Notes: generated by a model from the sequence alone, not told the origin. Positions 12,901-23,486 are shown, counted from the first letter of the stretch. The stretch is 64,000 nt of DNA from Hirundichthys speculiger (GCA_018398805.1 JAGFBZ010000373.1:682001-746000); one strand, 5' to 3'. Made by a program: numbers and translations.

Positions 12901-15804
12901 AAACTTGACATGTTTACATAGTGGTTCAGCATCATCCAGGTCGTTGTTCATTGTCCATCAGCTTCATTGTTTTGGTTCTGTCTCCCACTTTGAGTGTCAT
13001 TGCTTGCAGCAGACAGCAGTTTTCAGAGCAAGAAGACTATTGGCCACCAGTTGATGAATGTAATGAAGCATTTAGCAGCTAGATATTGATTTCACGACTT
13101 GATGGAGACTGAGAAAAGAGCTAGAAGGGAATGGATATGAGATATTAATGAGTGAGTCGAAAGAAAATAGATTAGAAATAAATTGCAACTGAAACTCTGA
13201 AACTGTAGAATGTGTTAATAAGCATGTACCAAATTGTGTGCGTCCAACTAAAGGATAAGAACGCTCCTACAACCTGTGTAGAACCGTGTGTAGGTCATAG
13301 TAATTATACCTTCTGAAAGAGTAACAGCAGGACTTCTTTAGAGTACCAGGGTCTTTCTCAGCAGATTAAGCATAAACAAGGACGAAAACGAGATCCAGTC
13401 CTCCTCTTTTTAGGCAGTTTAAATCTTTACAGCTTGCTTTTGCTGCCACCAAGTGGTCAAAAATCTTTAATGCTTAGTTAATCACCACCAGTTACAGGAG
13501 AAGCTACATAAAGACATCTCGAGTAAGGTATTTAAACAGACAAAAGCAAACACGTGCTGACCTGCCTTGACCTTCACAGAACTGAACTGAGAGGTTATCA
13601 ATTAGTTATCAATCATATCAATCATACCTAAATGACACTTATTAAACTGTCCCCATGTTCCATGTCACCTCAGAGGCGGAAGAGAGAGCTAAAAAGGAAG
13701 CAGAAGAGCGAGCTCAGCGGGACGAGGCTATGGAGCCCCAGGATGCCCACAAAGAGTCTGAACACCCTGAACCAAAGGAGAACAAGTTGGAAAGGGAGGC
13801 GTCTGAGTCAGCAGAGGTCAACAGACCACTAGATGGTAGCGCAGGGGAACCAGATCAGGAAGCACAGCCGGGGAAACCTGCGCACCAGAATCCCTCACTG
13901 CAGAACGGTACATCTGTCTAACTATGTAAAACCACTGCAGGGTCTGTTCACAAGACATGTGTGTGCAACTGTGCTGGCAATATCAAAATATTTGATTATA
14001 AAATAAAAGCAGAGTGGATATTATAAACTACAAAATAAAGAAGTAATAATAATATTATGTGTAATAGTATTAGCTGGATGGATCATTGTGGGTTCCAACT
14101 TAATTTCTGATAACATCCTGTCAAAATGCAGTTTGCACATCTAATGCAGCAATAGTTTGAAGCAGTGAGTTTAACACTCCCGTAAATTAAAAAATATATA
14201 TTCTAGTGACTACTTTTAATCTTCAGTTTCTTATTTGAACATTGTGCATTTTTCATGCCATTAAGTATAGTATTCGTGAAGTCAACATGACAAATGCAAC
14301 AAAGCGCTGTGTTGTTTTTCAGGAGAGTTGTCAGAAGGGGCTGAATGTCCAGATGGTGATGAAAACAGCAAGAAGGGACTGGGTGGTGAGTCTAATCCTG
14401 AAGACTGAGACTGTTGACAGGCTTTTGCTTCATGTCTTAATGAAAAATGTACGTGCTAACTTCTCCTTAGAAATCTGAATAAAACTTCATATTAACTATG
14501 AGAATGAGTTACTTGACATTCAAATCTTATCAAATTTCATTCACAATAGAACATAGAAAACATCAAACGTTTAAAGTGAGACATTTTACCTTTTAATGAA
14601 TTATATTAGCTCATTTTCATTTTGATGGCAGCTGCACATCTCAGAGAAGTTGGGACATGAGCAACAAAATGCTGGAAAGGTATTTGTTGCTAAAAAAGAA
14701 ACACCTGGATGAACATCTTGCAACTATTTAGGTTTATTAGCATCAAGTCAGTGACATGATTGGGTATGAAAAAAAAAAACTTTTCAGAGGGACGTCTCTC
14801 AGAAGTAAAAAAGGGTTGAAAGGTTTACCACTTTGCAAAAAACTGTCTCCAAATTTGGAAATAGTCTCAGGAGACTGTTCATTGAGCATAAGATTGCAAA
14901 TATTTTAAACTTTTCATCATCCACAATAAAAAATATCAAATTTTAGAGATTTTGAATTTTAAAACATCTGGGGAAATCTTTGCATAAGAGAATCAAGACT
15001 AGATAACCCTGATCTTAAGGCCCTAAGGTGGCTCTGCAGTGGAAGGAGGCACGAATTCTGTTGTGGAAATCACTGCATGAGTTCGGGAACGTTTCCAAAA
15101 TCAATGTCTAAGAACAGAATTTGTGGTGCCGTCTACAAATGCAGGATCAAACTTATCATACAAAGAAGGAGCCTTATGTGAATATTATACATTAACACTG
15201 CTGTCTTTTCTGGGCCAAAGCTCATTTAAAAGTGAACTGAAGCAAAATGGAAAACTGTGCTGTGATTTGTGTTTTGAAATTCTCTTTGGAAAGCCTGGAC
15301 GCTGCATTGTACTGTACGCTGCACTCTAGACTGAAGAGGAGAGGGACCATCAGCCTGTCAGCAACATTCAGTTCAAAAGCAGCATCTCTGATTGTCTGGG
15401 TGATCTAGTGCTTATCGAAATGGACAGCCTAAATAGAAAAAAAAAAGAATGACAGACATGAATGGATTGTTGTTAAAAGAAGAGGGCATCTAACAACGTG
15501 GTAAACATGGTCGAGACGAGTTATTGCCATCAAACTCAAGTGATCTTGCTTTTTTTCTTAAGATGGCAGATTTCCTTATTTTATATATTCAATATGTTTT
15601 ATATGTTCTGTTGTGAATTTTATGAGATTTGCAAATAATTACATTGAAGTTCTAAAGTAGTTTATCACGAAGGGGGATAACGATTGTAATGACCTATAAA
15701 AGGTTAACTGCTATATATAAATGATCATTTTTGTTGATGCACAGTCTCTTGTATTATTAATAATTTCAATTTATTTCACCAAAACAGCAGTGGTGATGGA
15801 CTAA
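429..15804 (+). CDS. pde1c: PDE1C, calcium/calmodulin-dependent cyclic nucleotide phosphodiesterase (3' part, spliced)
   Basis: PDE1C hydrolyses 3',5'-cyclic nucleotides to 5'-monophosphates and is activated by Ca2+/calmodulin. Nine pieces join here: 429-557, 999-1100, 5453-5573, 9293-9375, 9841-9961, 12560-12735, 13674-13907, 14323-14385 and, less surely, 15788-15804. All have AG/GT borders and compatible phases, apart from one extra base in the fourth. They encode the second half of the class I PDE catalytic domain and a Ser-rich then Glu/Lys-rich tail. Visible motifs include HTADISHPAKSWDLHHRW, with the metal-binding Asp, and QSQIGFIDFI, with the invariant purine-binding Gln. The paralogue choice (PDE1C over PDE1A or PDE1B) rests on MSCHFQQVKAMK, EEFFRQGDKEA, RRSSLNSISS-like residues and the EERAKKEAEERA tail. 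The N-terminal exons, with the calmodulin-binding segments and first metal-binding histidines, lie upstream of the window. A frameshift at 9323 and a Val for Glu in FIVEPTF are odd. Downstream order PDE1C then NEUROD6 matches human 7p. Confidence 0.93.
999..1100 (+). CDS. pde1c: pde1c exon b (ELRALVVEMVLATDMSCHFQ...)
   Basis: The acceptor is TTTCATCCAG and the donor is AAGG|GTCAGT. The first base completes an Arg codon, followed by ELRALVVEMVLATDMSCHFQ, then QVKAMKNFLQQPE and GG of a split Gly. The ATDMSCHFQQ.KAMK stretch is the PDE1C form of this segment; PDE1A has a different form here. Confidence 0.94.
1101..5452 (+). other. pde1c: pde1c intron (4.35 kb)
   Basis: This is AT-rich intron sequence. 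At about 3400-3720 it holds a stretch with GTGCAATTAATC-type and complementary AATTGTGATT ends that resembles a decayed hAT-type repeat. At 3715-4310 there is a second element remnant, listed separately. Nothing else was recognised. Branch or enhancer sites were not identified. Confidence 0.7.
3715..4310 (-). mobile_element. decayed DNA-transposon remnant
   Basis: The segment contains wording typical of minus-strand fish transposase DNA, such as GACTCATCTGACCACAGAAA, and a broken minus-strand ORF at 3806-4060 (MQLQGLRSTFRKPLTPNTVH at its start). Frames are interrupted throughout. The family could not be assigned from the sequence. It lies inside a PDE1C intron and is probably inert. Confidence 0.4.
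5453..5573 (+). CDS. pde1c: pde1c exon c (HTADISHPAK metal-binding exon)
   Basis: The acceptor is CTGTTTTACCAG and the donor is CAG|GTAAGTG. It reads IDKPKALSLLLHTADISHPA, then KSWDLHHRWTTSLLEEFFRQ, ending exactly on a codon boundary. The Asp of HTADISHP is the second aspartate of the catalytic metal site in class I PDEs. The exon is fully open in this frame. Confidence 0.95.
7023..7470. repeat. probable dispersed repeat, class unknown
   Basis: This block is purine-rich and less AT-rich than its surroundings. It includes an open frame at 7023-7358, rich in Lys and Gln, with no recognised domain. The wording GGCTCAGACAGAGAGAAGCA and GAGCTGGAGACCACGACAG resembles repeat ends common in fish genomes. 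I cannot name the family. It is unlikely to be a host exon. Confidence 0.3.
7844..8460 (-). mobile_element. Tc1-like transposon, 3' half only
   Basis: A terminal repeat CAGTTGTGTTCAAAATAATA begins right after TA (7842-7843), the target dinucleotide of Tc1/mariner. The minus strand at 8128-8457 encodes the C-terminal part of a DDE transposase with WPAQSPDLNPIENLWVDIK, including the conserved Asp and Glu of the catalytic triad. The element stops near 8460, so the DNA-binding N-terminus and the other terminal repeat are missing. It cannot be autonomous. Confidence 0.85.
9293..9375 (+). CDS. pde1c: pde1c exon d with an apparent 1-base insertion
   Basis: The acceptor is GTGTTTCAAG and the donor is ATTG|GTGAGT. 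The first codons read GDKEADLGLP. After CCC (9320-9322) an extra G at 9323 pushes the frame by one. If that base is skipped the exon continues FSPLCDRKSTMVAQSQI with the invariant Gln and meets the next exon in phase. As written the exon is 83 bases where the phases require 82. Read literally, the shifted frame stops at the TAG at 9950-9952 in the next exon. A sequencing or assembly error is the simplest explanation, because all later exons keep the original frame. Confidence 0.9.
9841..9961 (+). CDS. pde1c: pde1c exon e (GFIDFIVVPTFTVLTDMMER...)
   Basis: The acceptor is TTTGTCACCAG and the donor is TCAAG|GTGAGC. It reads GFIDFIVVPTFTVLTDMMER, then IVTPLIEEASHSGLAAFRRS, and forms the last helices of the catalytic domain. 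Family members normally have FIVEPTF; here GTG (Val) replaces the expected Glu codon. The end (FRRS, then a split AG) joins to LNSISS of the next exon, a PDE1C signature. Confidence 0.93.
9962..12559 (+). other. pde1c: pde1c intron (2.6 kb)
   Basis: An hAT-type element fragment occupies 11263-11645. The rest is unremarkable AT-rich sequence, with no other repeat or ORF I recognise. Confidence 0.7.
11263..11645. mobile_element. hAT-type element, right end missing
   Basis: It starts with CAGTGGTCCCC and GGACCGGTACCGGGCTGTGG, the same left end as the complete copy at 60793-61304. The two copies share long stretches, including CGCCAAAATTTAACC and AATGAGTAAGAAA. The homology ends near 11645, and no right terminal repeat or target duplication is seen. 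The ATGAGTAAGAAA could be the start of a lost transposase frame. Confidence 0.75.
12560..12735 (+). CDS. pde1c: pde1c exon f (SLNSISSDESKRHSVKSIGS...)
   Basis: The acceptor is TTATGTCTTCAG and the donor is AAAG|GTACAG. The exon encodes a Ser-rich stretch (LNSISSDESKRHSVKSIGSD and SSSSGQSS), then LLTVDIKNFKALWNEEVYQN and RERWKAQATK. The VD.K.FKALW...RERW segment is the conserved PDE1 helix after the catalytic core. The Ser-rich part is low-complexity and could carry phosphorylation sites, which is inference only. Confidence 0.92.
12736..13673 (+). other. pde1c: pde1c intron (0.9 kb)
   Basis: Nothing recognisable is present apart from the splice sites. Confidence 0.6.
13674..13907 (+). CDS. 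pde1c: pde1c exon g (Glu/Lys-rich C-terminal tail)
   Basis: The acceptor is CATGTCACCTCAG and the donor is AACG|GTACAT. It reads EAEERAKKEAEERAQRDEAM, then a hydrophilic Pro/Glu/Gln-rich tail ending HQNPSLQN. PDE1C tails have the same KAKKEAEEKA-type charged helix. The rest of this exon is poorly conserved disordered sequence and is supported mainly by its open frame and splice sites. Confidence 0.88.
13908..14322 (+). other. pde1c: pde1c intron (0.4 kb)
   Basis: This is AT-rich, with no recognisable feature except a good polypyrimidine tract before the acceptor. Confidence 0.6.
14323..14385 (+). CDS. pde1c: pde1c exon h (short acidic tail exon)
   Basis: The acceptor is GTTGTTTTTCAG and the donor is GGTG|GTGAGT. 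In phase with exon g it reads ELSEGAECPDGDENSKKGLG. It is only 63 bases, flanked by strong consensus splice sites. Similar acidic Asp/Ser/Lys tails end known PDE1C isoforms. Confidence 0.75.
14640..15440 (+). mobile_element. decayed Tc1-like transposase remnant
   Basis: The + strand carries broken frames that still read like a Tc1 transposase. There is a CTCTGCAGTGGAA...ATCACTGCATGAG segment, then GGGCCAAAGCTCATTTAAAA (WAKAHLK-like), FEILFG, and CTGAAGAGGAGAGGGACCAT (T.EERDH-like). Stops and indels interrupt it. It lies in the last PDE1C intron. Its degraded state suggests an old insertion. Confidence 0.7.
15788..15804 (+). CDS. pde1c: pde1c proposed terminal coding exon with stop (uncertain)
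   Basis: After exon h the reading needs two bases to complete a codon. At 15782-15790 the sequence AAACAGCAG offers two acceptors three bases apart (exon start 15788 or 15791). Either gives the ending VVMD and TAA at 15802-15804, with or without an extra Ala swap at the junction. The polypyrimidine tract before it is weak. The phases fit, but there is no protein homology to confirm so short an end. An alternative is that exon h reads into its intron or joins a different exon. Confidence 0.45.
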
Positions 15805-18800
15805 AGGAGCAGAGGAGCATCATGGCTGCAATGTTGCTGCGCTGCTGCCCACATGAACCTGCTGTTTAAGCCTGTGTGGGACTTTTAGAGGGAAGGCCAT
15901 TATCTGGACTATTGCGCCCTCTACAGGCCATAGAGAAACTGACACCATTGCTTCCATTTGTCCTAATTGTGTGCAACTGTTATAGCTTTTCTTTTCCTTT
16001 TACAATGTTTATCCTATTTTTACCATGTTTGCAGAATCATGTGAATTATTCTCTCCCTCCTGCTCAGTTATAAAGATTTAAACATTTCAAAACAGCAGCG
16101 GAGGTAAAGAGAAGCTTTCTTGCATTTGTTTTCCACTTCTAGTTTGCTGTTTGTTGTATGTTAAACTCAACCACCAACATAGCTGTTGTAAAAGCCCAAC
16201 TGCAGCAATCTATTAGATGTATTAGTATATTTTATAGTATATTAGTATATGCATAATGATTGAATTACGTGGAAGGAAAAATTCAGAATAGATGCATGGT
16301 GAGAGGGACTTTTACAACTGCTACCCAGCATGTAAAATATCTTTATGTACAGTACAATGATGTTAAAGTCATAGATCATTAGCAGCACTGTTTCATTAAC
16401 TAGTAATCCTTAAACAAATACACTCTAATTTAGAAAATGTTTCCTGTGCTTTGGGGATCTGAAGCTTCAACAAAATAACTTCATAGCCACAGTTTGTGGT
16501 GTGTTTACTCTCTTAGTGCTTTCCTCAGACATTGTGCAGTTCTAATGCATTTGAGTTCCTTGCAACCAGGTGTATATTTTTGAGTGTTTCTGTCCTCTTT
16601 ATTGCGTATGTTATAAGTTTGTACATGTATGGATCTGAGGTGAAGCAGAAATCCATCCACAGTCCAGTTAGGGAAATATTTTGGGGATATAATGCTGTTG
16701 TGAAAAACGTCTGAAAATTAGAAAGCAGCAACATATCACACATGCAAATGCATAAAGTTTGTTTTTTTTGTAAAATAAGACATGTTTATCTTTTTGTATC
16801 ATTGTTTTTGCATTTATGTCGTACTAGACGTGTCTGATATCTTCACACTGTATGTCTTCTTCTTGATGCCTTCTAATGTGTATAAAGCTGTAGCAAAGAG
16901 TCAAAAATATTGCTGAATAAGAGGAAAAATCTCGTCTGTTTTTTTTTCTTTTTTGCAGTGCAGTTTTAATCACAGGATCGTGTTTGTTGGCGTGATGCTT
17001 AATCAGTGTGTTTACAGTGCGCTCGTACACCTCTGAGCTGACCGAATCCCATCATGTTCCCATGATGCTTCAGAGGCTGCGAGCTCTAACTGTACCCGCT
17101 TCTTGGTTGTTTCGCCAGGTTTTCAATGCTTGTAATGTTGTGTATAGATGATGCAATTATTGCTAACTGTGCATATGTAACATAACTAACCCATGCGATG
17201 CTGGCTCAGCTTTCACTATACTTAATGTATGTATTTTGAAGGGAAGACTTTTTTTTTGGGGGGGGGAGGGGATTTGCATAATGATGGATGTTTTTTTGTT
17301 CCTAAAACCATACTCTTTTATTTTTCCTTGTCTTCTTTTGGTATGACAATCCTGACATTTATTGTGCCAAGATTAAGCTCTTGGTGGATTCAATTTATTC
17401 TTTTTTATAGTACAGTCCATGTGTACATTATACTGCTACAGTGATATGTGGAGTTTATATGGGACTGAAAAAAGTTGATAAAATTGTAAGAAATATTATT
17501 TTTTAGCTATTCTGCTTTCAAACCATTTTTTTTTTAAATTATTGAAGCTAGGTCATGGCAGAATATAGCAGTTTCTCATGCACTGAAACGTCATGCTACT
17601 TTCTACCTAGAAGACACAGTCAGTGGTTAGCATGCCAGCTGGCTGAAAGTGTGCCTCTATCTTTACTTTCCACGTCACACCTTCCACCTGTACCAAATTT
17701 AGTGACGTCATTAGGACCTGTGCTTATCCAGGTCCGCTAATCAAACTAGATAGTTTCTTCTGACCATATATCACACTAAAGAGTCAACAGAGACTATCTG
17801 AGAAGTCATCACTTTCATGTTGCAAATTATAGTATTTATAATGCTATATTTTATGCTATATTTTGCTTATTTCCAGTTAGAGAAGTCTATTTTTTAGCTG
17901 TTTTGTGCAGTTTAGTGTTTGTTTCATTGTATTTTCTCCCTTTTTATGCGCAGAAGATGGATTGTCCAAAAATATGTCTTAAACACGTTGAGATGTCCTT
18001 TTTTGGTTCACCTCTCCTTTGCCTGTCTTTTTTTATGTTTTACTGTATCAGCTTTGAAGTCAAAACTGTCCAATTTAAAGTGCAACAGTCTTAAACTTTA
18101 GATTTCAGTCATCCTCATAACAGGCTGCCTGACACTTAAAGCAGATCATATTTTCTGTACCAAAAGACCAACACATGTACAGTCTTGTTGTTTGCTGTAT
18201 CTTCCACTTGCTACTGTGATGGCCTGCTGTATGAACATTTAACAGGACTTTATATCGACCATATTAGGAAGTACAGCTGTATTGCAGACACATAAAGACT
18301 CCTAAACATTGTTTTTTTTTTTTTTTCATTTCGGTAACAACGAAACAGATTATTGTTGTCAGTTTAATGCTTTCTGTCCTTGTTTAGTCTGAATCACTCT
18401 GTAATGACTGATCTCGATTGTTCTGGGTCATTCTGATGAAAAGAGTGTGTAAGTGCGAGGGTGTGTATGTGTGAGTTTGTGTGTGTGTGTGTGCCACAAA
18501 ATACTTAACGTGCATTTCTGATCTCACTGTGATTTGCTCTGTTGATGAGTGTGACGCGTATTTGCAAAAGAAAGAGAGGTTAAAAAATAAATGAAAAAAA
18601 GAAAGAGACGTAGTGGACAGTTTTAAGCTGCCTGGCCAATTGTAGATCCAGTCACAGCAAGCCGACACTACTTGATGTTTGCTTTTATCAAACTGGAATA
18701 GACATTAAGATTTATTTAAACCATGTGACAAAACAAGGAATGGGTGAAACATTTCAAAGACAGTGAAGTAAACGATTTAACTGACAGCAGGTAAATATTG

Positions 18801-18955
18801 TCCACTACATCCCTGAATAGACTGAATGAGTGGGAGTGTGTGCATGTGTGTGTGCATGCGTGTGTCACTGTCACGTGCCGGCCAGGCGACCGTGTGTGCC
18901 ACCATGCTCTGTGACTGCACAGCCGTATCAATAAATCTGGACTCAAAGGGCTCAG
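15805..18955 (+). other. pde1c: putative pde1c 3' untranslated region
   Basis: After the proposed stop, about 3.1 kb is T-rich and has no recognisable transposon, splice structure or long ORF. It ends at the first well-placed AATAAA (18930-18935), which is followed by GT-rich sequence. Several T runs and one (GT)n tract (about 18473-18492) occur. This is inference; the true cleavage site could lie elsewhere. Confidence 0.4.
18930..18935 (+). terminator. candidate polyadenylation signal for pde1c
   Basis: AATAAA, preceded by GCACAGCCGTATC and followed within 30 bases by ATGTGTGCCTGTCTTC, a plausible GT-rich downstream element. No transcript evidence is available. Confidence 0.4.
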
Positions 18956-19334
18956 ATCATGTGTGCCTGTCTTCATTTCTGCAGTGCAATGACACGCATA
19001 AAGGGTTATTCTACCAATGTTGCAGAAAAAGATTCTGCAGCTTTGGAGCCAGAGGATTTTTTTTATTTTTTTTTTTTTCTTTTCTTTTTAGATTAGGCCT
19101 TCATTTTAAAATGAGGGTGAGGTGCTTGAGAGGTAAGGCCCGACAAAATTACAGAAACATGAGGAATAACACAAAAACAAGACAAAAGTACTAATAGAGC
19201 AGGTGCTCATGTGAACCTGATCCCCTGTTCTTATGTTCATATTTAGATTTTGAAGGACAGTTACCTGCTCTGTTAGTTTATCATTTTTGATTATATGATC
19301 TTGTAGCAGTTATTTTGTAGTTTCAACTTTGCAC

Positions 19335-20115
19335 AGTCTTGTATAAAGTACTGGAAAACACTACAAGTAAAAGTACAAAGATCAGAAAATGAAGAAAATT
19401 GAGTCTTAAAGTATCTAACTTTAAAGTTTTTTTGGGGGGGGTATTAAATGTAGTTAAGTATTGAAAGTGAAGACTGTAAATAAGCCGTTAGATAGCGCAC
19501 ATTAGCGTGACCATCAAGTTAACCATCCATCTGAGAGGGATAAGCAGCTAATGTGAAATAACCCTGATCTTTCAGTAAACTGATCATGTGACCTGCCTCA
19601 ATGCGTTTCTTCAGGTTGGACGATGAGATTCTGAATGTCAATATTTCACTGACTTTTAGTTGATGAAAGAGGTACTTTATCCTCTTTGTGGGATCTTTGA
19701 CTCGTAAATATAGCCATAGGTGTGCAACATTAGCTTCTTCACCATCATCCATGGTTGCTGAGTCAGCAAGGTCGTACTGAGTAGAAATAAAGATGCCAGC
19801 AGGTGCTTCCATGACCATAACAGAGTCATAGTCAATGTGATGTCCCTGGACATGTGGGACTCCTCATCTTCATTAGTTCTGGCATTTAACAAGAAATGAT
19901 CAACATGAAAGTGGCGTGAACTGACTCCGGGAGTGCTGATTCCCCTAATCTGATTTCCTTTACCTGTAACACCTACTAAAGATGATCATGGTCAGTGGAA
20001 ATGTATTTCATTTAGGAAATGTAAGAGAGTAAAAGTGAAAGTTGAAAGAGTGATGAAAATATTGAATCAAGTACAAATTTGTCAAAATTGTATTTAAGTA
20101 AAGTATTTGCAGAGT
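19335..20115. repeat. possible decayed repeat with AAGTA-type ends
   Basis: The left part (AAGTACTGG...CAAGTAAAAGTACAAAG) and the right part (CAAGTACAAATTTGTCAAAA, then TTAAGTAAAGTATTTGCAG) resemble the ends of a repeat common in fish. The middle holds unrelated-looking sequence, with a minus-strand open frame at 19519-19818 of no recognised family. Boundaries and class are uncertain. Confidence 0.3.
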
Positions 20116-22704
20116 CGCATTATAACACTGTGTTCACATGTCACCTACAGAATTCATTTCTCTTTAGGGATAAATAAAGGTGGGCGATGAATAGAATAAC
20201 GGTGGGTGCTGTTTACAATGGGTGCTTCTTGTTACGACACCGGCACATTGCGATGAAATTGTGACTTCAGCTTTTTCCTAAAAAGTAATTTTTCTGTCCC
20301 CAAACACTGCGTTTGTATCTGAGCAACTGGGACAAAAGACATTAGTCCAAAGTCTCTTGTGCATTTGAATGAGGGCCTGCAGTTTGGTCGTCAGAGTAAA
20401 CCTTCAGTTGACTCCTTCTCAGTCTCCTCCAGCTGAGCGGAGCTTTTAGGAGCTTTGAGAAGCTGTATGAAGAACATTAAACATTAACATTGAACATTAA
20501 AGCTGAGCGACAGAAGGTATTGGTATCAGCTATACCTGCATCTGAAAAAAACAAACAAAGAAAAAAGAAATGAAATAACAATTTGGAACTGTCAGAGTAC
20601 TTGGCTGAGGTTTTGGAGTTTAATGTGAAAGCTGTACAGGGCATGAGAAATACCGACCTTTTAAAATCCCTGCTGCACTGCCGTCACTGTCTGTGGATTT
20701 AAGTTTAACCTACAGCTGAAGGTTAGCATGATCTAGACTCCATCTTCAAAAGAAAAAGTAAGATGTACCTTCATTTAAGCCCATTCAGAGTGTTTTCTCT
20801 GATTTAAAGACCAACCAATGGTCCATATGTGAAAGATGCACATACCATGTGTCTTTGCCGAGGTTATTTCTTTAGCCTTATAATTATTTTCATGTTGCTT
20901 CTGCTTAGAAATCTTGACTAAATGGAAGTCATGTTCAACGTTGAGCAAAGCAGCTGGTTAAACTCAAAATTATGGTTTTTAGATTGAGTGCAGCTATGTT
21001 AGCCACAAGCTAACCAGCAGTGTTGTGTTGGTGGTCTTCTTGTTTTTGATTTTTTTCTCTTGTGTTTGCTGTCCATGTCATGTTTCCAAAGGCTTCGTGC
21101 TCAGTTTATATACTTGTTCCATGCATCCAGATTCACATTTGTATTAGATTTTTCATTTAAATGATCCAATTGAAGAGAATGGAAGCAGGTAAAACATTTC
21201 TCTATTTCTAAAATGAGCACAGGACAGCTTACCGTTTATTGAAAACAAACCGTTTGTGTTGCATTGAAACAGTAGCGTGGGTACGGCTCACAGAGAAGGA
21301 TCCACTAGATGTCTCTGTTACACCTTAAATCTCAGGGATGTGATGTCATCCTCAGAGGGCCTGTAGCACTAAAAAAGATCAGGGCCTTGATGTATACCAT
21401 GTCACTCTCCAAAGACAATCAACAGCATATAGCAACTCCACAAACATTATACACCGAACGTGTGTTTATCACCAGTAGCATGCATATTCATGGGCAGGTT
21501 GATGGAGCTCGTGGAGGGATGTGTACGACTTCTCAGCACAGCGCTGAGTGCCGGAGCAGAAGGCGAATGTTAATTCAATTATACGGCAGCTGTTCCTTGG
21601 TGCCCATGGCCACTGTGTTTGCACTAGAACAGAAATCTTGTATTAGGTCCCTCGCCATAAAAGACCATTGCCAGGCATGAGAATGGGGACTGCCTGTAAC
21701 CAAAAGCCATCAACAGTATTTTAAAGAGCTTTTAATGCTTACTTTTGGCCTGATTATATTTGGTGCAGCTGCAAAGTAAGATTTGTGGGGTTTATTGTTG
21801 TTTTGGATCGCCGTTGATTTACAGAGCTGTTGTTTTTTTTGTCGTTTCTCTATTAAATCTGGTAGTAAAATGTGCAAATGAGTGTCTTTGCTGTGTTGAC
21901 TCCAGTCAAGGGTGGCTGGGTTGAGCATGCATCCCGCGGTGACTGCTCCATCATTTTGTCACTCCTTTGCTTTGCATGTTTGCCGTGGAGTCACGCTCGT
22001 GACTTTTGAGCATAAAAAAAAGACTATGTGTGTTTGGATTTGTATATTCTAATACTGTTTTTCTACACATGTCAAGTGAAGTGATGAAAATGGCAAACAA
22101 GGCGCTTATATGCTTGTGAGTGTGCTCATGCTCCACCCCACCTCCTGTCCCAGGCTCGGGCTGAGCTCCAGCACTGCTTGGTGGAGGGAGAGTAGGAGGA
22201 CGGGTGGGAGGAGGGTGCGAAGGCATCCACCAGCCTGTCCCTTCATTACCGGGCTCCCCGAGACTCACTCTGCTTGATTTAATCACTGGCGGGAAAGGCT
22301 GCTCTGATCTTACCTGTACCTGTTAATCAGCCTGCTTTTCCTTCATCGAGAGGAAAGCAGCCACACCTGCAGAAAGACGTGCTCAGCTGCGCATTAGGTT
22401 TGTTTAATATAAGCACACATTTGAGCCTGTTGGCTCACAAATACACAGAAACGCGTCATATACACGTACTCTACACACCCCAGGGTTAACCAGTGAGTGG
22501 TGTGCAGCTGCTTGTGAAAGTTAAGTGGTATCTGAAGTCATGTGACCTCCTAAAGCCCATTGCACTGTTGTTTGTGCCTGTGGTTTATCCTCCAGCCAAG
22601 GTTTAGCTTGATCTCAACTGCAGTGGCCTTTAAAAAAAAATCATCACCACTAGAGGTCTCTTTTCCTTTATGCCTGCTTCAAACTGATACAGGTGAGTTG
22701 TGAC
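20116..22704. other. intergenic, no gene recognised
   Basis: No exon, RNA gene or clear transposon was found. The stretch at 21300-21690 is described separately. A GC-richer piece lies at about 22130-22260. Confidence 0.6.
21300..21690. promoter_or_regulatory. candidate conserved non-coding element
   Basis: This non-repetitive stretch has higher GC than its surroundings. It includes ATGCATATTCATGGGCAGG and AATGTTAATTCAATTATACG. A 123-codon open frame (21309-21680) matches no family I know and lacks splice or domain support. Lying between a brain-expressed PDE gene and NEUROD6, it could be an enhancer. That is a guess from composition and location. Confidence 0.2.
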
Positions 22705-23317
22705 TAGGGGTGCACGATATAGGACATTTACCGATAACTGATATACTGATATTTTGAAACCATTTTTTGCTGATTCTGTGATACCGATATAATCCACCTA
22801 TGCTTCTGCTGCAGTACTCAATATTGACATTAAATCAGCATTAAATAATGGCGCTCTTATCATCATGGTGATGGGACTCATGCAGACATCGGGGCATATT
22901 TTTTGCCTCTGTTAAGAGCGTTGACAAGCAACTGCTGATATCTTTTTTCACAGGAGTCTCTTCCTCTTGCTTGATCTTCACAAATTCCTCGTACTGCCTG
23001 AGGTGATGGCTCTTGAGATGAGCTATTAATTTCGTGGTGTTTGAAGGAGTGGTTGACTCCTCCTCACATGACCAACGTTGAGAACTCATTGCAAACAGCA
23101 AAGTTGTTTTCACTTTCTGATCCTTTAAACACCTCTTTTACACTCATCAAAGTAATGACATTTCTCTATTTTTTTAACCTTGTTGCACTAGCATACTCAT
23201 GGCAGGAAAATAAAAATCAGCATGGAACCATCTGTGTTTTATGTTGAAGCCAATGTTTCATTTTTTAATCTTTATCGGCAGATACTGATGTCATGCTGAT
23301 ATCATCATGAATCCCTA
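22705..23317 (-). mobile_element. hAT-type element with BED-finger transposase fragment
   Basis: The left end is TAGGGGTGCACGATATAGG and the right end is ATCATCATGAATCCCTA, roughly complementary. Both ends carry GATA-step repeats (GATAACTGATATACTGATAT). The minus strand at 22841-23113 encodes NTTKLIAHLKSHHLRQYEEF, the C-terminal half of a BED zinc finger (the His pair and NTT-L-HL signature) as found at the N-terminus of hAT transposases. The catalytic and dimerisation domains are absent. No exact 8-bp duplication was found. Confidence 0.75.
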
Positions 23318-23339
23318 GTTTTACCATCAGTCTGAATCA

Positions 23340-23486
23340 TGGTGGGCAAATCCAGTCCTGAAGAGCCGCTGTCCTGCATGTCTTAGATGTTTCCCTGCTG
23401 CAACACACTTGATTAAAATGAATGGGTCCTTTACAGACTTCTGCAGACCTTGATGCTGAGCTGATCTTAACTGGATTTGCCCCCCG
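23340..23486. mobile_element. small MITE-like element
   Basis: The left end GGGCAAATCCAGTCCTGAAG and the right end CTTAACTGGATTTGCCCCCC are inverted copies. The interior (TGCAACACACTTGATTAAAA) resembles the interior of the MITEs at 33220-33443 and 39811-40037, so it may be a diverged relative. No clean target duplication was seen. Confidence 0.5.

Noticed and set aside
18384..19194. Several open frames after the PDE1C 3'UTR
   Set aside because: They run through GT and T tracts and have no recognisable domains.
22841..23113. BED-finger protein as a possible host ZBED gene
   Set aside because: It is flanked by hAT-type ends, is only half a finger and lacks the rest of a ZBED protein.
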